From assembly GCA_035578905.1 (NCBI GenBank), contig JAQJVL010000282.1, positions 248,001-312,000 of the forward strand: a DNA stretch of 64,000 nt. Direction: 5' to 3'. The position numbers were made by a program, and so were the translations under genes. The notes under the pieces were generated by a model that saw nothing but the letters and a program-made list of their open reading frames with translations, ran no database searches and was not told where the DNA came from. This document shows positions 10,621 through 21,285 of the stretch, one piece after another; position 1 is the stretch's first letter, and each line of letters begins with the position of its first letter. The DNA comes from Stictocephala bisonia. Taxonomy: Eukaryota; Arthropoda; Insecta; Hemiptera; Membracidae.

Positions 10621-11062
10621 GACACCGTGTAAAATTATGCCGTTTACTTTAAAACAAAAATATTTACCTGCAACTTACATTTGCCCGTTACTTTGTTCCA
10701 CTGGGTCGCTCCTCCTAACATTTATACCACTGATTTTACCATGTACTCAGCTACGATTAATTATTTTACGATCGCCTCTTCCTTGTCGCTCGTTATAATC
10801 TCTCTTTCTTTCGAGGAAAATAATCGTGTATGTATTAAACTTATTCACTATGGATAAGTCAATCGTGGTAGCTTAAGTGTACATTGTTGAATTGTATGAG
10901 TTTGGTTTTGCCCATCAAGCGTTAATGTCAACTCGCATTTTCAGCCTTAGTTCAAACGGAAAAAAGGAACAAATGTAACTTTAGTATGGCCGCAGTGAAC
11001 GTGTCAGTGCCCGTTACCACTAATGTACATATCTATAAAGTTAGAATAATGATTATAAAGGA
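10621..11062. other. Non-coding DNA
   Basis: Mixed composition, no long frame, no repeat and no splice-framed exon seen. Confidence 0.5.
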
Positions 11063-11215
11063 TAGATAGATAGTTAGATAAGCATTTTTATTCACAAAAA
11101 ACAATAATTACAATATAAATATCATATAAACGGTGGAAATAGTTCCCCTCATGGGCACATGCCTGTGGGAGGGGAACGGGGCACTACCAGCCAGACGTAA
11201 AATAAAATGAAAATG
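11063..11215 (-). mobile_element. Possible retroposon 3' end with simple tail
   Basis: On the minus strand the sequence GTGCCCATGAGGGGAACTAT is followed by AT-rich sequence, an AATAAA (near 11095) and then a (TATC)n-type tail at 11063-11080. A poly(A) signal just before a short simple repeat is the usual 3' end of a non-LTR element or SINE. No coding part could be read upstream, so the family is unknown. Confidence 0.35.
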
Positions 11216-11450
11216 TTACTATTATGTAAACAAATAAAAAATAAAAACGTATATAAATAAACTTATGTTTCATAACAATTATTACTTAAATTAAAAAATT
11301 ACAAAGAGACACTTTTATAAACTAAATTTCGTAACATTAAAAGCCACATAAAATAAAATTAAAATAAAATAAATAAAAACTAATAATAATAATAAAGAGT
11401 ACTGTAATCCGCTAAAAAACTACCATAAAAACCTGACCTAAAATCTGGAC
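11216..11450. other. A-rich DNA
   Basis: Dominated by AAAATAAA-type words with nothing recognisable. It may belong to the retroposon whose tail is at 11063. Confidence 0.4.
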
Positions 11451-11930
11451 ACATTTCACATTTACAGACACTTGCCCACGCCCATAATTACACAATATTG
11501 ATACACAAAGCATTACACATTCATACACTACCGCATACACACCTACATGCAAGATCACACATACCTAAGAGAGACACACCCGACTCCTCGCACACATGCT
11601 CGTTTAGAATACACAAGTTAAATACACTATCTGACATAAACCTACATATACGCACACACCTAGCCTAAATAATGGGCGCAAGCACAGTGACTGTATATCA
11701 CACACACCAACCAAAACACACAACACATGCACACACACATACATCCTCTCACGCACATTCAAACCACACACGCACAAACAAACCTCACACGCATACACTC
11801 ACACCTCACACATACCTCAACCCACACTAAAAAAAAAAAAAAAATAAAAAAATTAAATGAATACATAAACGCACACACGCATGCACACGCACATCAACAT
11901 ACACACAAAACAGACGACATGATACATCCA
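11451..11930. repeat. CA-rich low-complexity region
   Basis: Long stretches of imperfect (CA)n and CACACG on the plus strand, with an A run near 11828. Frames open across it (mostly Cys/Val or Thr/His) follow from the simple sequence. Confidence 0.7.
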
Positions 11931-12249
11931 TTCACCCTCCCCGCCCTTTCAAGCACCAACATAAGTTAAAGTTTGACATTTATAAACCCAGAAAAAAACC
12001 TGTAGGGCCTATATGGCGACACAACTAGATATTTAATGTTATTCAGTGTATAAGGTTAGAGACTGACAGTGGTGCTGGCCCCTTCATCCGTATGGAGAAC
12101 TGGAGAACTAACTATTCGACATCCCAAGTTTCTACAACTCGACACCCGTTAAGCCACTATTGGATGTGCGACCTCTGTTTCTTTCTTGTCTGTAGTTCCA
12201 CCTAGCAAGTGAGGATCATACGGTAGTACGAGAATACGCGATAACACGA
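11931..12249. other. Non-coding DNA
   Basis: No feature supported. The words ACTATTCGACAT and CACTATTGGAT also occur near 1580-1610, so a dispersed repeat may be present, but the similarity is too short to call. Confidence 0.4.
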
Positions 12250-12540
12250 TATCTCCACACGTGTAGATGAGGATGGCAACGATATATCAGAAATATCGAT
12301 AAATATGTTTCGATATATCGATATTTAATATCGATATTTTCTTTCTATACTATCGGACATATCGATATTTTCTTTCTATACTATCGGACATATCGATATT
12401 TTCTTTCTATACTATCGGACATATCGATATTTTCTTTCTGTACTATCGGACATATCGATATTTTCTTTCTATACTATCGGACATAACGATATTTTCTTTC
12501 CATTCTATCGCACATATCAATATTTTGGTCCGACATATCA
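12250..12540. repeat. 31-bp tandem repeat rich in TATCGATA
   Basis: From about 12328 the unit ATATCGATATTTTCTTTCTA plus TACTATCGGAC is repeated about six times at an exact 31-bp spacing. The last copies are degenerate. The preceding 12255-12330 is a palindromic run of CGATATATCG and ATATCGATATT words, probably the same motif without the pyrimidine spacer. TATCGATA is a DREF-type site in flies, but repetition alone explains its presence here. Confidence 0.9.
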
Positions 12541-13842
12541 TATCGCTATATAATGACGTTATTCTCTCTCCAAAAAATCATCGATTCGAAAAAAAAGCAC
12601 ACATTTAAGGCACAAAATCATATTGATGAGGGCTACGGAGGAAAGATAATATAAAGCGGACCAAAGTGTTATAGCCTACTTTATGTGATGCAAAATAGTG
12701 CAATCAAGTCAGAGTTATAATAAATATTTCACATCACCAATAAGGTGAAGTTTTAAATATTTCACTGTGAACACCAGCTAGTTAAGCTTTTGTGTATGTT
12801 CATGTTTTTTATATCAGCTGTTTTAAATAAATTATTAAATAATTAAATTGATCCAATGTTACTTTTATGGAAAAAATTAAACCATACAAGGGCTGTTTCT
12901 ACCCCTTAGGAATGAAATTTCGATAAATATATTTTTAGCGGTTGTCTATGATACAAAAGCTAACTTCCCTGCAAATTTCATGGAAATATGTTCAATGGTT
13001 CCAGAGATTTGGTGATGAGTGAGTACATCGCTTTTGGATTTTATTTATGTTAAGATTTCATGCACAATGTTATTTCATAGTTATAGTGACCAAAGTGTGC
13101 TTTACAGATGTAATGACATGACGGTATTTCCAGATTTCTACTATCATTTTGCCAAATTTCCAGAATTCAGGATTATTATCATGCAAATTCAGGAAATATT
13201 ATATTATACTAATTGAAAAAAATTAAGTTTAAAGTTATAGCAAACGTTGAGCCGGATACCAGTTTGTTTGGCTTGTTTTGTAACAAACATCCTGTCATGG
13301 CTATTTATTAATTATAATTAGTTTAATTAATTGTCACATTGGCTCTACACAAGATTTATTTTAAAAACAAGTTCTAATTAACTATTGACATAAATGTCAT
13401 AATTATTTCAGTTTTTGCCTACATTACATTGTGGAAACAACTTTTTGACAATTTGTTTCAGTTCTAGCAACCTCTCAATACATGATTTCGCCATTTGTGT
13501 TAGAAACGTTAATATATAATTTAAACTCAGATGTTTTTCAATTTTGGCCAATTCGGTTCCCACGCAGAACCACGACCTCATACGGGACTTTCCTTATTGG
13601 CTGCTTGGGGCGAAAGTTGTCCAATTTCTTAAACACGTATCTTAACTTAAATTATTACAAGTTAATAAATTTCTTGTTAGAGAAATCTACACTTTCAGAC
13701 AAAATTCGGTAAGAAAACAAATCGGCATGAATTTTGAAACATTTTTTTTTTTTTTTTGCTAAATAATTATAAAGTATAAATGTTTAACATAGTTAATTTT
13801 TAATAGTGGGACTGGTCTCAGTCAAAAGAGGTAGTATATTAT
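12541..13842. other. AT-rich non-coding DNA
   Basis: No gene supported. A plus-strand frame at 13482-13712 runs through slightly GC-richer sequence but has no framing splice sites. A poly-T run lies at 13742-13758. Confidence 0.45.
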
Positions 13843-14075
13843 TTTAGTTTTTTAATTAGCATAATACGTGTTGGTATATATATAGTACAAGTAAACGTCA
13901 CACAACACAAATTTATTACAATATAAGCACAAATGTACAAATATATTACAATACAAGTACAAAATGCTCGAATACTATGGTGATCGATTTCGGTGAACCA
14001 CGCTCACCTTCCTCAGACCAGAGGGATTCACAAAAGAATGGAAAATGGTGTTCAACAACTCAATTTATAGGCCTA

Positions 14076-14140
14076 TGATCACGTGACTCCATTGGCTGGA
14101 ATCGTCAAAATGGCGGCTGCTGTGATATTATTGGTTAATT
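14076..14140 (+). promoter_or_regulatory. Conserved E-box / CCAAT / ATGGCGGC cluster in PLE
   Basis: ATCACGTGACTCCATTGGCT and then CAAAATGGCGGC occur in the terminal region of the main PLE copy, as at 9790-9850. Read on the plus strand (opposite to the element's coding direction) this resembles a TATA-less polymerase II promoter with a YY1-type start. It lies between the end of the endonuclease frame and the terminal subrepeats. Confidence 0.35.
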
Positions 14141-14820
14141 CCTATTGTCTGTTACTTCTTTTCTTTTATTCGCTGAAAATACATTATTAAAAACTATTTT
14201 GGAATCAAAATTAACCTGTTCATTCATTAATTTATCACGAACCTTACATTTTTCTTTAAAAATAAATAACTCTTTCCAAGCATTCATGTTACGACCCTTC
14301 TTATAAACTTTTAGAATATCTACATTTTCATCTATTTTATTCAAACTCTGGGTACAATTCAGAAGGTGTTTAGCTACATTAGATCTTTCAGGTTTCTTAT
14401 TTTTAAAAGCAGAGACATGGTTTTTATATCTTTTGCTAAAATTTACAGTTTAACCTATGTAAAACATATTACAATCATTACAGTTAATCCTATATATTCC
14501 TGAATTATTGAATTTATCTTCACTTTCAATATTCGGGTGTAAAATGTTGGACATAGTATTACAAGTCTTAAAAGCTACTGATAAATTGAATTTCTTAAAT
14601 CTATTACCAACCCTTTGTGTAAACGGTCTGTTGTAATGGAGGGATACATACTTCTTTTGTTCTTTATCTGATTTTTCTTTTTTAAGTGTTGTTCGTTTTT
14701 TGTCTCGAATTTTATTTTCTATTTTCTTTTTTATTCTACTTCCGATTTCATCAATTATTGATGCCTTGTATCTATTTGCAACAGCTATTGATTTTATTAC
14801 ATTTATTTCCTGTTTTCTAT
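14135..14820 (-). pseudogene. PLE GIY-YIG endonuclease region with one stop
   Basis: About 228 codons are readable on the minus strand with a single in-frame stop. The first ~110 residues are a basic, lysine-rich linker (RIKKKIENKIRDKKRTTLKK). Then comes SNILHPNIESEDKFNNSGIY and CNDCNMFYIG, a TAA in place of the residue after YIG, and the tail RYKNHVSAFKN, NVAKHLLNC and NAWKELFIFKEKC. The CxxC between GIY and YIG, and the downstream H-x(n)-H-x-LLNC pattern, are those of the Penelope-type nuclease. The same TAA is present in the second copy at about 10150. Only that stop, and the loss of the junction to the RT, make it non-functional. Confidence 0.85.
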
Positions 14821-14835
14821 CTGCAACACTTAATT

Positions 14836-15020
14836 AACAGTTTGCCATTACCACTGTACGTGTAGGAGTGGGTGGGTGGGTCATTATCACCGTACGTGTG
14901 GGGGTGAGCGGGTAGGTCATCACCACTGTGCGTGTAGGGGGGTTGCGTGGGTGGGTCATTCATTAACACAGTATATGTAGGAGTGGGTGGGTGGTCATTC
15001 ATTACGTGTATGTGTGGGCG
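14836..15020. repeat. Small GT-rich minisatellite, ~38-45-bp unit
   Basis: Four to five imperfect copies of a unit made of (C/T)ACGTGTAGG followed by GTGGGTGGGTGGGTCATT. It lies inside the sequence that separates the RT and nuclease parts of the PLE. Confidence 0.75.
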
Positions 15021-15522
15021 GAGTGTGATTGCGACCGTACTTAGCTCTGTGTTGACGTGGTCTCACCGTAAGGGAGGGGGAAGCGCCTGTCAACAGTGAA
15101 TGCAATATAGCTACTGTATTCATAAAGCCTACCCCTAAATACGTAAGGCGCTAGTTCTGATTGTCTACGATGTATGGTGAAAAGTAATTTAAGCTGTTAC
15201 GTAATAATGTTTGAATAATGGATCGTCAAATAAAAAATAAGACAATTACCAATGGGAGAATCTAATGGCATGGAAAACTCGTTTCTTAGAAAATCGTTAA
15301 AATATGTTTTTTAAATCGTTATTTTGACATCATAATTTTACCACTTCAGTGTATTTTTTACACTGAACACGAATGTGTAATTGGATTTGTAATAAAATTA
15401 TTCTTTCATAAACCTAACCTCATCCAATGAAAACAGATACAACTCCCGTTATACAATACGCCCTATACAACATACTTCTGAAGCTAGCTGTTTTGTGAGG
15501 TGGGGATGGACAGAACTGTTAT
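15021..15522. other. Foreign spacer within the PLE
   Basis: This segment shows no similarity to PLE coding sequence and has no open frame. With the minisatellite it separates RT from nuclease. Either an insertion split the element or part of the coding region was replaced. No terminal repeats mark a nested element. Confidence 0.5.
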
Positions 15523-16330
15523 TTATTGTACAATTGGTTTGGGGAGGTTTCCTGAAAATTCTATATGAAAGTTTGTTTCATTCATAGATTCAAGTCCACT
15601 GGTAAAACTAAGCTTTTGGTGGTAACAATTAAGTATATTTAACATATTATCTAAGTCATTACATGATTTCTCGTTAAATAAAACCAGAATATCATCGACA
15701 TAACGGGTGTAAAATATGATATCATGTTCTTTTTTTAATTTATATAAAGTGGAGTCTTCATGATGCTGTAAATAAACTTCTGACAAATTGGCTGACAGTG
15801 GACTACCCATATTCTATATACCCTCGTTTTGTAAGTAAAATTTGTTATTGAAACGGAAGTAATTTTGTTGTAAGATAATTTTGAGCAACTTTACAATTTG
15901 ATTTACATACATTTTTTTATATTGTTGTTCTACAAGTTTTTCTTTAACTAAGTTAATCATTTCATCAACTGGAATATTAGTATACAGATTACATATGTCA
16001 AATGAGGCTAACCTAGTCTTATTATCTTTGATACATTGTAAGTAGGCGCAGATTTGCATTTTACGAAGGGCCTAATAGGTACATTAGGTTTGTGGATTTT
16101 CGGAATACCATTCATTGTGGGTGCCTTAGGATTATTCATAAAAGCTCTAAAACGAACATTGTCAGTAATAACTTTTGTACAAGATTTTACAACTTTATTG
16201 ATTTCGTCCTGATATTTATTTGTGGGATCACCTTTTAGTACTTGAAATTTATTTTCCTTGGCAAGTAAAAGAGGTAGTGAAAATGGTCCTGCGTAAAGAA
16301 ACCTAGTTATTTTTGCAAGATCACACCTTT
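15523..16330 (-). pseudogene. PLE reverse transcriptase (broken)
   Basis: On the minus strand, 16250-16060 reads through KVVKSCTKVITDNVRFRAF, MNNPKAPTMNGIPKIHKPNV and PIRPFVKCKSAPTYN. About 40 residues usual in the family are then missing, and the frame resumes with RLASFDICNLYTNIPVDEMI and YFRFNNKFYLQNEGI. A stop/frame break at 15813 precedes MGSPLSANLSEVYLQHHED and IIFYTRYVDDILVLFNEKS. YVDD holds the two catalytic aspartates. After ETNFHIEF the similarity to the family ends and unrelated sequence starts. The copy is dead by deletion, by stops and by loss of contact with its nuclease. Confidence 0.85.
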
Positions 16331-16640
16331 GTACTAGTAAACATTGAATTTAAAAAATGTTCGGTGTTTACTTTGGTACTACTGTACCACAGATAAGAAA
16401 GAAACTGAGATAGCATTTAATAGTACGCTGAATGTGTGACGAGTAGTTGTCTCCCCAGTTTGCCATACAGATGACAAATCACTCCCTTATTGCTCCTTCC
16501 CTCCCCCGTCATCAAGGATAAACGTAGTAGTCTTTACTACGTATGTATAAAGATGTACATTAGTTGTAATCTATAACTGCCACTGAGGTGTTCACTGCAT
16601 CCGTAAGAAAGCGACCCCTGCTCCTGTTTTCTCTCCCCAG
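16331..16640. other. Non-coding DNA, probable intron 3' end
   Basis: No frame of note. The last 30 bases (CTGCTCCTGTTTTCTCTCC plus CCAG) are a strong polypyrimidine tract and acceptor for the candidate exon at 16641. Confidence 0.45.
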
Positions 16641-16721
16641 GTGCAGGAGTGTCCGCGTGAGTACACAGTATTCCTACTGAGGCTGAAGCAGAGCGGAGAA
16701 GGCGGACACGTCCATCACTAA
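16641..16721 (+). CDS. Candidate terminal coding exon (unidentified)
   Basis: The acceptor TTTTCTCTCCCCAG ends at 16640 and is the best-looking 3' splice site seen in the window. From 16641 in phase 0 there are 26 codons, reading VQECPREYTVFLLRLKQSGE then GGHVHH, followed by TAA. Composition and third-base use differ from the AT-rich surroundings and look coding. I do not recognise the protein. If real, this is the last coding exon of a plus-strand gene whose other exons lie to the left, perhaps outside the window. No AATAAA was noticed close downstream. A CGC|GTGAGT inside the frame is an alternative donor but would leave a 16-base exon. Confidence 0.35.
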   Translation: MQECPREYTVFLLRLKQSGEGGHVHH

Positions 16722-18089
16722 TCTGTAGCCGTTAATTCGTTTCTCATGAACCGTGATTGGCAACACTGCATTCCAATGCATCACTTTCGCTTCTCCAATA
16801 TACCTTATCTACCTCGCAATTAACTTTCAATTTGGCACAGTTTTTGCTACACCCTTTCGCTACCTGAAGTGGTTTTGCAGTAGTGGAGAAGATTGAATTT
16901 CCCATATTTGACATTTAAACGTCTTCCATGTTAGGTTAAGCCGTGTAATAGAAGGGAGTTCTGCTGTGAGATGACTAAAAATGTGTGTTTCCATCATAGG
17001 AAAACTGAGAAGAATTCTAGTCGAACCTACTCCGGGAATGGAAACCTAAGATAATAACAGCTAAAAATGATATCAGCTGCTTGCAAGTCTATCAAAGTGA
17101 TTGGAATGTGTCGCTGGGTTACGACATTGATACACGAACTTTCTATTCGAGTGACTGCATTTTGTGTTATGTTAGACCTATAAATCATTTATTTATCAAC
17201 AGTTTTAATGGTACTGTTATAAAAGATTCAAAAATTAAAATTTGAGTCTTGTAGGTGCGGTAATAGATGTAGGTCTTGTAGGTTGTTTCCAATAGAGCAA
17301 TTTTCTGGCACCAAACAACCTTTTTCGAATTTCATTGATAGAAAACGTTATAAGTCACTATTTTTAACAGCGCAAGTAAAACGGTATATTTTTTTATAAC
17401 TTTAGTTTTTTAATTTCTTTATTAATTAGATATACTGTATTTTAGGACTTTCGTTTACAAACAAGTATAAATATAGTATACAGTACTTCATGTTTTCACT
17501 ATCCACGCTTTATTATTTTTCTTATATAGTTTTAAGCACTAATTGTTTTATTATTATTATTATTTAATTTATGCTTTAATGCAGACTAATTATGGGATTT
17601 TTAGTGATGCTCATAGTTTTTGTTGGCACTGTAATTGAGTGGCGTAGCAGCTTCATTTGGGTCCGTTTAGGGCTGTTTATGGTCGGTAGTTATCTCTAAT
17701 CACTCGCCATTACAGCCAGACACCATGGCGACAAGTGAACCGTACACTTGCACAACACGGTTGCATAGTTTGCACTGTTTTGCCAACAATTATGTCGCGC
17801 CAAATCATCGAAACCGCTCCATTTCCTGGCGTTGCGACACAGCACGCCATTTTCCTCTCCAATTTTTATCCGACAATGCAAACAAACAGAGTGACGCTGC
17901 TGATTCACTCCTGCTGTGTGTTTATTCATTTTACCTGAAAAATTGACATATTCGTATGACTTTCATTTATGAAACCACAGACAAGAAAAAACAGAGGTTG
18001 CATCCAATAGTAAATCTCCAGTTCACCATGGGGATGGCAGGGCCAGCATTCTTTATCAGTCCCTCCCCCTTTTCCCCTACAAACCTTGA
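16722..18089. other. Non-coding DNA; balanced-composition patch at 17640-18150
   Basis: Mostly AT-rich. 17690-17950 is GC-richer, with overlapping open frames on both strands. The minus one (17696-17929) begins at a true ATG and is Cys/His-rich near its start. None has family features or splice support, so no gene is called. Confidence 0.4.
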
Positions 18090-18545
18090 TATACCTTTAA
18101 GAGTCTGCAGAGGCTGTCGGCCCGTGTTGACCATGTTGGTTTTAATCCCATAATAACAATGTTATTTTCGAACCGGACATACGATCACGCGTATCTAAAT
18201 TTAACAGTTATTTATATACGGATTTCTTAAAAATAAATTGAATTTTATCAAGAATGAAATTGCACGTTGGAATTGCTTTGCGAATTCCTAATTAGTTTTT
18301 AAGAAAACAAATTAAATAATATTTACTTTGAAGTTTTTATTTTCACCTATTTTTCAAAACTAGGCGTATATATTCAAAGTATGAAAAGCAAACCCACAGC
18401 GTAATATGATAAGGTTTAAAATTACACCTCATACACAACTTTTGGTCAATAAATAAGGAAAAAATATGGATACGCAAATAACATAGCTCTTATGGGATAG
18501 AAATCAATATGACCGACAACCTGTGCAGACTCTTAAGGTGGCCGT
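18090..18545. repeat. Imperfect inverted repeat with ~330-bp loop
   Basis: The left arm at about 18096-18152 (TTTAAGAGTCTGCAGAGGCT, GTCGG, ATCCCATAA) is mirrored by a right arm at about 18491-18536 that contains TGTGCAGACTCTTAAGG and CTTATGGGAT. Outer matches (GGCAGGGCC and GGCCCTG) continue weakly. It could be a fold-back or MITE-like element. No target duplication was found. Confidence 0.45.
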
Positions 18546-21039
18546 TTCCCCGCTGGGAAGTCGACAGGCCCTGACAACCTTATAGGTAGCCATGCAATCT
18601 TACCATCAGCGGGCTAAAACACGCTTTTTTATTTCAACTGTAGGGTTCGTGATTATAATGAAAATGAGTTATAGTGTATGATTACCTACTTAATTTTTGA
18701 ATTACTAATGAATATTAAACTTAATTAATCATCCGAAACGTCAAAAATTTGATTGAAGTATGCCATTTCAAAAATAACAACAACACGCTCAGTACAAATT
18801 GACTATATTTATATTCACCATCAGTTTAATTGTACAGACAACAAAGCACTTTGGTACAAGCATCATGCTTGAGGTAGAGAACTGTGTTTATTTGTTTTGA
18901 TTATTGTTTATATCGTAGACTCTTCAATAAGCATGAAATATTTAGAAATTTGCTAACCTGTGAAATAATAACTCTACCCATACAGTTGTGGCTTCAAACC
19001 ATGCATGCATTACCTTACTGAAAACATAATAGTTTATGGCTTTTCTATTACTTTATCCAGGAAATGTTACATATTCAGTAATATAACTTGTTTACTGCTG
19101 TTTGAACTTTTTATCTTGTGAAGTTGAGATAGAGTTGATATTGGTTATTTTATATATTCAAGTTATTAAATTTTCAATAAAAACCAATGAATGTTACGTT
19201 AAAAAATAACGCTTAAAAAAGTCAACAAATTCACTGTAGTATAATACCCTTTTTATTTCTTGTTATACATTTTACAAAAATCGTCTTAATCATCATAAAC
19301 AATTGCATAATTATGTTATTTAATATTTTATTTAGCATTTTTCTGTACTTTTATATATTCAGATGAATTGGGGCACACGATCAAAAGTAGGGCGACAGTA
19401 AAATGAGGGATTGCCAACTTACAAAATTAATTAAGGGCAAATGACAAGCGGCACAGTTTATGGCGAAAGTGAGTCTCATTACCAGTTTGATTTGGCAACA
19501 CTGCTTTCTGTCGCAGCGTTGCAAACCCTTACATCATTCGTGAGCCTTAGGAATCTGCATGAATTCGGAAGGCGAAGGGAGGAGAAAAATAAATGTTCGA
19601 AGAAGCTAATTTTTAAGGATTTAAATTTGTCAATTATTTTAAATTTCGTTACTAATAAAATACTTTTAAAAAAAAAATGCATTAAAGACAAAAAATACTA
19701 GTTTTTAATAAAACAATATTTTATGTATAAATGTTGTACGTGCCTCTGTAAACACAACAATAGACTATTATATAGATAAAAACATGTCAAAGTGTCGGAT
19801 GTCGTGCGGGTTTAGTGCATGTACATTTGTAAATCATCACTTGCGTACAAAAACATTTACAAATCCAAATTTATGTTTCTTGTTACCTTGTTTTCAAATT
19901 CCAATGTGGCAAACAATACAAGCATTAAGAAAAATATTTTATTCGCAATGAAAGTAGAAAGAACATTTAAGTTTATACAAAATAGTTAATTGTTAAGATC
20001 AAACTTAAGCTGTACCATTTCTTTTATGTTCTATCAGCGTTATGTCCAGATAATGCCTTGAGTAATGGATATTCTAATACATACACCCCTCCATTAGAAT
20101 TAATGTCGCCATTAAAAAATTCTTTTTATAACTGTTAATTTAGGAATTTACTCTAATCACTATTCGATGGAATGAATTCTAATCCGGTAGTTATCGTATA
20201 CAACTCAAAATGCATTTGGAGATTAGTGTTACTCTTTTATGAAAGCGTGACACAACTCAAATAACTGAACAAGTCGAATGTATAAGCTTACAAAATAAGA
20301 TATGGCAAAATACTTGGTCTGGGTGTAGGAAGATAGATGGTTTTTATTGAATTATCAGCCATTTAATTCATTATTATCGGTTATTTATCCTTAAGAAAGT
20401 GGTTTAACTTAATCATGAGTGATTCAATTTTCCTTTAATTTTTCTTTTTTTCTTTTTCATTATTTCAGTTTTTACTTTGTATACATCATTGTTTAGGGAT
20501 GTATACATACATCTTCTCTTCCCAAAATGTCTTCATTTTTTCTGCATGTGCCTGTTTTATTTTTTCGGTCTGACTTCATCCTAGTCTTTGTTTAGCATCT
20601 ATTTCTTGTTCATGATTTTGGGTTTGCATTCATATATATTTTCAAGATCCTTAATTACAATCTGTTGTATGACATTTTGTGCTTGTTTCGACATTCTGTG
20701 TAAGTTTTCCCTGATTTAATTAATCTTGTTAAACGTGTTCTTTGCAATTCGATTTTCATGCATCCTGTATATATGTGTGTAGAATTTTGTTTTTCATTTT
20801 CTGATCTCGTTCGTGATGGTATGTGTTTTTACGTAGGTTTAATTATTTGATCTCTTCAGCTATAGGCTATTTCGCTTCTATTGATTGGCCTATAAATCTT
20901 TATGTGAATTTTGTTTTCTTGTTTTCCAATTTCAACCTAACGTTAAAGTACAATACGACTTTTCAATCGAGGTTAAATCAATCATTTAGTGAATCAAGCT
21001 TTGATTTTTATTATTATTACGGTCAGTAACCATGAAGCC
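18546..21039. other. AT-rich non-coding DNA
   Basis: About 2.5 kb without a supportable gene, RNA or repeat array. A frame at 19441-19701 (+) covers a slightly GC-richer patch, but has no splice context and ends in poly-Lys codons. Confidence 0.45.
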
Positions 21040-21285
21040 CTGTAATTTACTGCTGGGAGTCCTTGTGAGCGGCGCAGCGTGCCGAATGCCAGGATGATCG
21101 GCACCGCCGATGAATGTCTTCCTTTCTTTCAGGATTCCGCCGCCTTTCCCATTTCTTTCACCGATAAACCTCCTTCTGACCATGGGCGCTTGGCTGCTCA
21201 CTGGGAATGGACAGACTTGCTTACTTGCCAAAGCCTCGTAGGAAGTGGTTTCTTTATTAAAGAAGATTGTTACGAATATATCTAA
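21040..21285. other. GC-richer island with open frames on both strands
   Basis: The island stands out sharply from AT-rich flanks. On the plus strand an acceptor-like CCTTTCTTTCAG (ending about 21132) precedes an open frame containing FTDKPPSDHGRLAAHWEWTD. On the minus strand a frame contains VRRRFIGERNGKGGGILKER and ADHPGIRHAAPLTRTP. I cannot identify either. Possibilities are an exon, a SINE or a rRNA-derived fragment. Confidence 0.3.

Larger units (their letters stand above)
13843..16330 (-). mobile_element. Penelope-like element (main copy), interrupted
   Basis: Minus-strand element read from 16330 down: reverse transcriptase (16330-15523), then about 700 bp of unrelated sequence with a minisatellite (14821-15522), then a linker and GIY-YIG endonuclease (14820-14135), then the conserved terminal region to 13843. 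The RT carries PKIHKPNVPIRP, SFDICNLYTNIP, MGSPLS and RYVDD. The nuclease carries GIYRINCNDC-x(4)-YIG. RT followed by a C-terminal GIY-YIG domain is the hallmark of Penelope-like elements. The terminal repeats match 9588-9710 and the palindrome at 5073-5365. Confidence 0.9.

Noticed and set aside
11604..11969. Cys/Val- and Thr/His-rich small frames
   Set aside because: They follow from CA-rich simple sequence.
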